Assembly (NCBI GenBank): GCA_017305635.1
Contig: JAFKKF010000010.1
Span: 248,001-312,000, forward strand
Direction of reading: 5' to 3'
Length of the DNA: 64,000 bases
From: Hyphomicrobiales bacterium
GTDB lineage: Bacteria > Pseudomonadota > Alphaproteobacteria > Rhizobiales > Kaistiaceae
In this document: piece after piece, positions 58,821 to 64,000 of the stretch
Layout of the letters: every line of letters begins with the position of its first letter
Position numbering within the stretch: the stretch's first letter is position 1
The notes under the pieces: generated by a model
Told to the model about the DNA's origin: nothing
The model's input: only the letters and a program-made list of their open reading frames with translations
The model's database searches: none
Program-made: the position numbers and the translations under genes

Positions 58821-59579
58821 CTAGTGTCCCTCGCCGCGCGTCACCCAGATCGCGTCGAGCACGTTGCCCTTGGAATTGCGGAGCAGCCGGCGCATGGCGA
58901 GGAAGGCATCCTCGGGCCGCCGGTCGCGCACCGCCTCGAGCACCGCGTCGTGCTGGAGGATGGCGTCATCGCCCATGACCGTGCGCCAGCCAAGCGAGAA
59001 GCTGATCTCGAGCGCCGACTCGATCAGCGCGCCCACGGAGCGGAGCATCGGGTTGCGCGCGGCCTCGAGCAGCGTCATGTGGAAGGCCACATCCGAGGCG
59101 ATCTGCGCGGCGCTGCCGCGGGGCTCGCTGCGGATGCCTTCGAGGGCCATGGCGAGGCGGTCGATCTCTGCCGCCGTCGCGCGCTCGGCGGCGCGCGCCG
59201 CGGCCGCCGGCTCGATGATCTCGCGCATCTCGAAGAGCGCGTTGACGAAAGCCTCGTTCGGCTTCTCTTCCATCTGCCAGCGCAGGACTTCCGAATCGAG
59301 CATGTTCCATTCGGCGGCCGGACGGATGCGCGTGCCGACCTTCGGCCGCGAGACGGTGAGGCCCTTGGCGGAGAGCAGGCGGATCGCCTCGCGCACCGCG
59401 GTCCGCGATACGCCGAATTCCCTCTGGATCTGCGGCTCCGTCGGCAGCGTCTGGCCGGGCTGGTAGGCGCCGAGCAGGATCCGGCGGCCGAGCGCCGAGG
59501 CAACCATCTCCGAAAGGCGCGCGCCGGTGCCACGAACCAGCGTGCCGCGCTCGGACAGGACATCCGCCTCCCGCACCAT
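58821..59579 (-). CDS. GntR-family transcriptional regulator (FadR/FCD type)
   Basis: A 252-residue regulator. The winged HTH is LSEMVASALGRRILLGAYQPGQTLPTEPQIQREFGVSRTAVREAIRLLSAKG (about 18-70), and the FCD effector domain has FEMREIIEPAAAARAAERAT and FHMTLLEAARNPML with metal-ligand-type residues. The ATG 59579 start removes an unsupported N-terminal extension. It is divergent from the sugar-acid dehydratase gene and upstream of the AraD1 and aldehyde dehydrogenase genes, so it probably controls the whole pentose pathway. Confidence 0.92.
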   Translation of the reverse strand: MVREADVLSERGTLVRGTGARLSEMVASALGRRILLGAYQPGQTLPTEPQIQREFGVSRTAVREAIRLLSAKGLTVSRPKVGTRIRPAAEWNMLDSEVLRWQMEEKPNEAFVNALFEMREIIEPAAAARAAERATAAEIDRLAMALEGIRSEPRGSAAQIASDVAFHMTLLEAARNPMLRSVGALIESALEISFSLGWRTVMGDDAILQHDAVLEAVRDRRPEDAFLAMRRLLRNSKGNVLDAIWVTRGEGH

Positions 59580-59869
59580 GTCCGGCCTGTTCCTTCTGTT
59601 ATGTCTGACTATTGCCGGTTGAGCCGTCTGGCCGTATATCACACTATCATCGCTGCGTAAGCCTTTGGCAGCCGCCCTTTGGCGGCTGAAGGGGCGGGCC
59701 GCGGCAGCATGGCAGCAGGCAGAATCCGCGCTGTTTCGTCGTACCATTCAATGGGCGTCACGGATGGTTTTGGATTGAGCTTCTTTCTCGAAACGCTCTA
59801 AAAGCAGGCGGTCCTTCGCGAACATCCCCACGCGAGACCGTCGACAACCGCGGGGAACGGAAACGTCAC
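59580..59869. promoter_or_regulatory. Divergent promoter region between GntR and sugar-acid dehydratase genes
   Basis: This 290-base region separates the GntR start from the dehydratase start. It has AT-rich patches (GTATATCACACTATCATC near 59632-59649 and TTGGATTGAGCTTCTTTC near 59770) suited to promoters, but I see no clear FCD-type GntR palindrome. Confidence 0.4.
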
Positions 59870-61663
59870 ATGGCAAATGACAAGAAGGTGCGGCTGCGGT
59901 CGACGCAATGGTTCGACAATCCCGACAATCCGGGGATGACCGCCCTCTATCTGGAGCGCTACCTCAATTACGGGCTGACCCGCGAGGAGCTGCAGTCGGG
60001 CAAGCCGATCATCGGCATAGCCCAGACCGGCTCGGACCTGTCGCCCTGCAACCGTCATCATCTCGAGCTCGCCAAGCGGGTGCGTGAAGGCATCCGCGCC
60101 GCCGGCGGCCTCTGCATGGAGTTCCCGGTCCATCCGATCCAGGAGACCGGCAAGCGGCCGACCGCGGCGCTCGACCGCAACCTCGCCTATCTCGGCCTCG
60201 TCGAGATTCTCTACGGCTATCCGCTCGACGGCGTCGTGCTGACCACCGGCTGCGACAAGACCACGCCCGCCTGCATCATGGCGGCGGCGACGGTGAACAT
60301 CCCGGCGATCGTCCTGTCGGGCGGCCCGATGCTGAACGGCTGGCACAAGGGCCAGCGCACCGGTTCCGGCACCGTGGTCTGGGACGCGCGCCAGGACCTC
60401 GCCGCGGGCAAGCTCAACTACGACGAGTTCATCGATCTCGTCGCCTCGTCGGCGCCCTCGGTCGGCCATTGCAACACGATGGGCACGGCCTCGACCATGA
60501 ATGCGCTCGCCGAAGCGCTCGGCATGAGCCTGCCGGGCTGCGCGGCCATCCCCGCGCCCTATCGCGAACGCGCCCAGATCGCCTACGAGACCGGCGTGCG
60601 CGCGGTCGAGATGGTGTGGGAGGACCTGAAGCCGTCCGACATCATGACCCGCGAGGCGATCGAGAACACGATCGTCATCAATTCGGCGATCGGCGGCTCG
60701 ACCAATGCGCAGATCCACATCCAGGCGATCGCGCGCCATGTCGGCGTCCCGCTCGAGCCGGAGGCCTGGGAGACGGTCGGCCACAAGATCCCGCTGCTCG
60801 TCAACATGCAGCCGGCGGGCAAGTATCTCGGCGAGGAATATTACCGTGCCGGCGGCCTGCCGGCGGTGGTCAACGAATTGATCAAGGCGGGGAAGATCAA
60901 GAAGGCGATCACCGCCAACGGCAAGACGCTGGAAGAGAACTGCCGCGGCAAGGAGAGCCAGGACCACGACGTGATCCTGCCCTACGACAAGCCGCTGGTT
61001 AAGGATGCCGGCTTCATCGTCCTGAAGGGCAACCTGTTCGACTTCGCGATCATGAAGACGAGCGTGATCTCGCCCGAGTTCCGTAACCGCTACCTGTCCA
61101 ACCCGAAGGACCCGAACGCCTTCGAGGGCCGCGCCATCGTCTTCGACGGGCCGGAAGACTACCACCACCGGATCGACGACCCGGCGCTCAACATCGACGA
61201 ATATTGCCTGCTCTTCATGCGCGGCACCGGCCCGATCGGCTATCCGGGCGGCGCGGAAGTGGTGAACATGCAGCCGCCGGCGGCGCTCATCAAGCGGGGC
61301 ATCCACTCCCTGCCCTGCATCGGCGACGGCCGCCAGTCGGGCACCTCGGGCTCGCCCTCCATCCTCAACGCCTCGCCCGAGGCGGCGGCGGGCGGCAACC
61401 TCGCGATCCTGCGCACCAACGACATCGTGCGCATCGACCTGAACAAGGGCACGGCGAACATACTCATCCCCGACGAGGAGATCGCCAAGCGCCGCGCCGA
61501 GCTCAACAAGCACGGCGGCTATGCCTTCCCGAAGAACCAGACGCCCTGGCAGGAAATCCAGCGCAACATGGTCGACCAGTTCGAGGGCGGCATGGTGCTG
61601 AAGCCGGCGGTCAACTACCACGACGTCGCCCATGTGATGGGCATCCCGCGCGACAACCACTAG
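59870..61663 (+). CDS. IlvD/Edd-family sugar-acid dehydratase (L-arabonate/D-xylonate dehydratase type)
   Basis: A 597-residue Fe-S and Mg-dependent dehydratase. Fe-S cysteines are in [23 protein letters not shown] and [46 protein letters not shown] is the C-terminal active-site segment. Length and the start [29 protein letters not shown] match L-arabonate/D-xylonate dehydratases rather than IlvD. It removes water from the aldonic acid to give the 2-keto-3-deoxy acid handled by the AraD1-type enzyme. It is divergent from the GntR regulator. Confidence 0.92.
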   Translation: MANDKKVRLRSTQWFDNPDNPGMTALYLERYLNYGLTREELQSGKPIIGIAQTGSDLSPCNRHHLELAKRVREGIRAAGGLCMEFPVHPIQETGKRPTAALDRNLAYLGLVEILYGYPLDGVVLTTGCDKTTPACIMAAATVNIPAIVLSGGPMLNGWHKGQRTGSGTVVWDARQDLAAGKLNYDEFIDLVASSAPSVGHCNTMGTASTMNALAEALGMSLPGCAAIPAPYRERAQIAYETGVRAVEMVWEDLKPSDIMTREAIENTIVINSAIGGSTNAQIHIQAIARHVGVPLEPEAWETVGHKIPLLVNMQPAGKYLGEEYYRAGGLPAVVNELIKAGKIKKAITANGKTLEENCRGKESQDHDVILPYDKPLVKDAGFIVLKGNLFDFAIMKTSVISPEFRNRYLSNPKDPNAFEGRAIVFDGPEDYHHRIDDPALNIDEYCLLFMRGTGPIGYPGGAEVVNMQPPAALIKRGIHSLPCIGDGRQSGTSGSPSILNASPEAAAGGNLAILRTNDIVRIDLNKGTANILIPDEEIAKRRAELNKHGGYAFPKNQTPWQEIQRNMVDQFEGGMVLKPAVNYHDVAHVMGIPRDNH

Positions 61664-61707
61664 CGGCGGGCGCGACAACGAATGCGGCGTGGCACCGGAT
61701 CCATCCG

Positions 61708-61881
61708 ATGCCGCGCCGCGCCACCCTCGACCAGCGCATCGCCTGGCATCTCGCCCATTCCGGGGCCTGCGGCTGCCGGCCGATCCCGGGCAGGCTCGCC
61801 GCCGAGATCGGGCGTCGCGGGATCACGATCCCTGAACCATCTGTGACGAACGTCGCTGCGAGGAAGCGCAACGAGCGCTAG
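61708..61881 (+). CDS. Small conserved-looking protein, 57 residues
   Basis: ATG 61708 opens a 57-residue frame reading TLDQRIAWHLAHSGACGCRPIPGRLAAEIGRRG. The segment ACGCRPIP after a helix is reminiscent of small uncharacterised proteins of Hyphomicrobiales, recalled from memory. It starts 42 bases after the dehydratase stop and could be cotranscribed with it. There is no signal peptide, and the function is unknown. Confidence 0.45.
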   Translation: MPRRATLDQRIAWHLAHSGACGCRPIPGRLAAEIGRRGITIPEPSVTNVAARKRNER

Positions 61882-61932
61882 CCTCACCCCGTTGGGGGCT
61901 GCCCTCCCGAGGGCCCTTGCCAGGAGGCGACC

Positions 61933-62310
61933 ATGATCGCTGGCATGTCGTACCCGATACGCGCGCACCGGAATCCGCTTTCAGTAATCGTCGTCGCGGC
62001 GGCCGTCGCGGCTTTCGCCCTGACGACGGGCGGGGCCGAGGCCAAGCCGAAGCTCCAGGGCATGCACGGCTGCACCGCCGCGCAGATCCAGGACCCTTCC
62101 GGCGGGGCCTGTCTCGACCAGCTGGAGAAGGACATCATCTCCGGTACCGCCTATCCGCATTCGCTCTATTGCGATGCGACCGGCGTCTATTGCTGCCAGG
62201 GTGACAATACGCGCACCTTCAACTGCAAGAAGGTGGCGATAACGGTCGTGAAGCCGCCTGTCGGCGGGGTCATCGGCAAGCCGCCCGCCAAGCTGAAGGT
62301 GAGCCCGTAA
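61933..62310 (+). CDS. Small exported cysteine-rich protein
   Basis: A 125-residue protein with a Sec signal (PLSVIVVAAAVAAFALTTGGAEA, cleavage near residue 37). The mature part has cysteines in GCTAAQ, GACLDQ, LYCDAT, VYCCQG and FNCKK, and ends with a proline/lysine tail (KPPVGGVIGKPPAKLK). Six cysteines in about 50 residues suggest disulfide bonds in the periplasm or outside. An AGGAGG lies 5 bases before the ATG. I do not recognise the family. Confidence 0.75.
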   Translation: MIAGMSYPIRAHRNPLSVIVVAAAVAAFALTTGGAEAKPKLQGMHGCTAAQIQDPSGGACLDQLEKDIISGTAYPHSLYCDATGVYCCQGDNTRTFNCKKVAITVVKPPVGGVIGKPPAKLKVSP

Positions 62311-62389
62311 GCGGAGACCGGGCGACGCCTCGGCGCCGCCCGTCTGCCCCCTCGCACTCCCCAGCGCGTATTCCTGTCCGCGGTCGGAC

Positions 62390-62659
62390 CTAGTGGGTGC
62401 GCAGCCACTCGCGGGCGGCACGCTGCGCCTCGGCGACGGCCGATGCGCTCATCTCGCGGGCGAGCTCCTGCCGGTACTGCGCGGCCTCGGCATTGCCCTT
62501 CACCGCGGCGATGTTCAGCCACTTGTGGGCGGACACGAGGTCCAGCTCCACGTCGCGGCCGGTCGCGTAGAGGATGCCGAGTTCGAAGAAGCCCTGCGCC
62601 GGAGCGACCGAGCCCGCCAGCGGCGCCATCTCGGCGCCAGTCATCTCGAAACGTGCCAT
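62390..62659 (-). CDS. Small Sel1-repeat protein
   Basis: An 89-residue protein with FFELGILYATGRDVELDLVSAHKWLNIAAVKGNAEAAQYRQELAREMS, one full Sel1/TPR-like repeat of the type LGxxYxxGxxVxxDxxxAxxWxxxAAxxGxxxA. There is no signal peptide. Sel1 repeats mediate protein contacts. It is transcribed alone, convergent with the small exported protein. The usual Sel1 proteins have several repeats; this one is minimal but is a known form in alphaproteobacteria. Confidence 0.78.
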   Translation of the reverse strand: MARFEMTGAEMAPLAGSVAPAQGFFELGILYATGRDVELDLVSAHKWLNIAAVKGNAEAAQYRQELAREMSASAVAEAQRAAREWLRTH

Positions 62660-62973
62660 GACGAAATCCCCGTCTGATCTCTTTTCCCTTGAGGCGGGGC
62701 GGTCTTTTTCTGCCCGCCGCCCTCGGCCTCACCACACGAGCGAGTTTGGCGGGCGGCGCTGAAGAGGTCCCTAAAAGTCTCGCTTAATTTTGCTCAAACC
62801 CCAAGGAAACCGGGCATTTACCGTCAAGGACTCGGCAAGGCCGGGCCTCGCTCGGGCCCGGCATTGGTTAACGGGGCAAGGATTCCGAACAAGACTCTGC
62901 TAACCACGTCACCGTCTCGCCGCGGTCGTTGCGTTATTCTCACGGCCGGGGCTGAACCGATCGGAGCCTATCC
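62660..62973. other. 314-base intergenic region with a GC-rich hairpin
   Basis: This divergent region holds the promoters of the Sel1 protein and the lipoprotein. GCCGGGCC (62840-62847) pairs with GGCCCGGC (62855-62862) across a 7-base loop. An AT-rich patch (CGCTTAATTTTGCTCAAAC near 62780) may be a promoter. I see no gene or riboswitch here. Confidence 0.45.
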
Positions 62974-63489
62974 ATGGTCCGCATTCTCCGGGCTGCCATA
63001 TTCCTCGCCATCGCCGCCGCGCTCTCGGGCTGCTTCAAGAGCGACAAGAGCCTCATCGGCGACGCCGAGGCGACGGCGCCCTTCGCCAGGATCGTCTATT
63101 CGGATGCAAGCGGCGGCGAGAAGCAGGTACTGACCCGCGAGGGGAATCACTACGTCATCAAGGCGGACAATGGCGAGGTCGGCACGGTCCGCTTCATGGC
63201 CGCCGGCAAGAACCTCTACGTCGCCGAGGCCGGCGGGCCCGACCGCGACGGCAAGACCATGTTCCTCTACGCGCTCCTCAAGATCGACCCGGCCAAGAAG
63301 ACCGCCACCGCCTACAAGGCGATCGCGGGCAAGCTCGACACGCACCTGCCGGGCGGCCTCCGCGACTGCAACGAGGGTTCCGACCAGACCGTCTGTGTCG
63401 ACAGCCTCAAGGCCTATGCCGGATATGCCACGGCCGCGATGACCCTCGGTGCAAAGCCCGACAACGTGTGGCAATACGAGACCGAGTAG
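62974..63489 (+). CDS. Putative lipoprotein
   Basis: A 171-residue protein with a lipoprotein signal: IFLAIAAALSGC, the lipobox cysteine at C20, followed by FKSDKS. It should be anchored in the inner or outer membrane facing the periplasm. The mature part (ARIVYSDASGGEKQVLTREGNHYVIKADNGEVGTVRFMAAGKNLYVAEA) looks like a small beta-rich domain. Two later cysteines (RDCNEG, TVCVDS) may form a disulfide. Function unknown. The next gene, an agmatinase-family enzyme, starts 16 bases after its stop. Confidence 0.8.
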   Translation: MVRILRAAIFLAIAAALSGCFKSDKSLIGDAEATAPFARIVYSDASGGEKQVLTREGNHYVIKADNGEVGTVRFMAAGKNLYVAEAGGPDRDGKTMFLYALLKIDPAKKTATAYKAIAGKLDTHLPGGLRDCNEGSDQTVCVDSLKAYAGYATAAMTLGAKPDNVWQYETE

Positions 63490-63505
63490 CCGCAGCGGAC
63501 TTGCC

Positions 63506-64000
63506 ATGGCCAAGCGCCCGAAGATCGACAATGCCTTCCTCGGGCCGCTGAAGGGCGGCGCGCTCGACCCGACCTATGCCGGCGCACTCTCCTTCATGCG
63601 CCGGCGCTACAGCCGCGACCTCGCCGGCGTCGATGCAGTGGTCTGGGGCATCCCGTTCGACTCCTCCGTCTCCAACCGTCCGGGCGCGCGCTTCGGGCCC
63701 TCCGCCATCCGGCGGGCCGCGGCGATCTTCGACGGCGACCCGCAATATCCCTTCGGCTTCGATCCCTTCGCCGATCTCGCCGTCGTCGACTATGGCGACT
63801 GCAGCTACGACTATTCGCGGCCGATGGCCTTCGCCGCCGCGGCGGAGGAGCAGGCATCCGCCATCCTTTCATCGGGGGCGCATCTCTTCACCCTCGGCGG
63901 CGATCATTTCTGCACCTATCCGCTCCTCAAGGCCCATGCCGCGCGCCACGGGCCGCTCGGCCTGGTCCAGTTCGACGCGCACCAGGACACCTGGCCCGAC
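63506..64000 (+). CDS. Agmatinase/ureohydrolase-family protein (C-terminus beyond window edge)
   Basis: The first 165 residues of a manganese-dependent ureohydrolase. VVWGIPFDSSVSNRPGARFGPSAIRRAA is the family's N-terminal signature, TLGGDHFCTYPLL carries the first metal histidine (GGDH), and LVQFDAHQDTW the DAHxD metal motif; the third motif would be beyond the window. The group hydrolyses agmatine, guanidinobutyrate or other guanidino compounds to urea and an amine. Substrate cannot be told from this part. ATG 63506 is 16 bases after the lipoprotein stop. Confidence 0.92.
   Translation, partial: MAKRPKIDNAFLGPLKGGALDPTYAGALSFMRRRYSRDLAGVDAVVWGIPFDSSVSNRPGARFGPSAIRRAAAIFDGDPQYPFGFDPFADLAVVDYGDCSYDYSRPMAFAAAAEEQASAILSSGAHLFTLGGDHFCTYPLLKAHAARHGPLGLVQFDAHQDTWPD

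Overview
The window is GC-rich (mostly mid-60s % by eye), densely packed DNA from a free-living alphaproteobacterium, most likely of the order Hyphomicrobiales (Rhizobiales). This rests on the gene families (rhizobial-style iol genes, many solute ABC importers, an AraD1/arabonate dehydratase set, short dispersed GC-rich hairpins), frequent GTG/TTG starts and overlapping ATGA gene junctions. It is inference, not a taxonomic assignment.

Layout. 1-3.5 kb: a small sugar-catabolic operon (GntR regulator, aldolase, zinc dehydrogenase cut by the window edge) and a pseudouridine-5'-phosphate glycosidase. 3.7-8.1 kb: two double-domain glycosyltransferases and a stand-alone primase/polymerase-fold protein. 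8.1-8.6 kb: a gene-poor gap with what looks like a decayed serine recombinase. 8.6-18 kb: one long minus-strand operon (binding protein, two permeases, ATPase, COG3618 amidohydrolase, Gfo/Idh dehydrogenase, D-amino-acid PLP enzyme, D-glutamate cyclase) under a divergent LysR. 18-28 kb: a second long minus-strand operon (ring-opening amidohydrolase of the cyanuric acid/barbiturate type, BMP-type ABC importer, amidase, class V aminotransferase, FAH-fold hydratase) under a divergent IclR.

28.378-42.037 kb is an integrated island. It sits in the 3' end of a tRNA-Ser(GCU) gene, has a tyrosine integrase next to that end, and is bounded by a 14-bp direct repeat, one copy being the CCA end of the tRNA. 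It carries AlpA, an orphan and N-terminally broken subtilase resembling the protease half of the IetAS defence pair, a serine resolvase with a candidate res site, a DAC-fold (DisA-N-like) putative sensor, a 520-residue unknown with a possible iron-sulfur cysteine cluster, a complete EcoRII-type restriction-modification set (Dcm with HTH, Vsr, EcoRII) and a P63C protein. This is the most likely place for something undescribed: the DAC-like protein and the 520-residue protein follow the restriction genes on the same strand, and I cannot name a system containing that combination.

42-52 kb: a myo-inositol region (RpiR regulator, iolG, iolC with C-terminal DUF2090, iolB) with a Gfo/Idh gene, an ABC ATPase, an amidohydrolase and a membrane metallophosphoesterase. 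A shared GGAA-N6-TTCC motif lies in three of its promoter regions and suggests one regulon. 52-56 kb: a large exported protein ending in 23 tandem cysteine-proline repeats. 56-62 kb: a non-phosphorylative pentose pathway (IlvD-type sugar-acid dehydratase, AraD1-type FAH enzyme, ketoglutarate semialdehyde dehydrogenase, FadR-type GntR). The last 2 kb hold small exported or Sel1-type proteins, a lipoprotein and the first part of an agmatinase-family gene.
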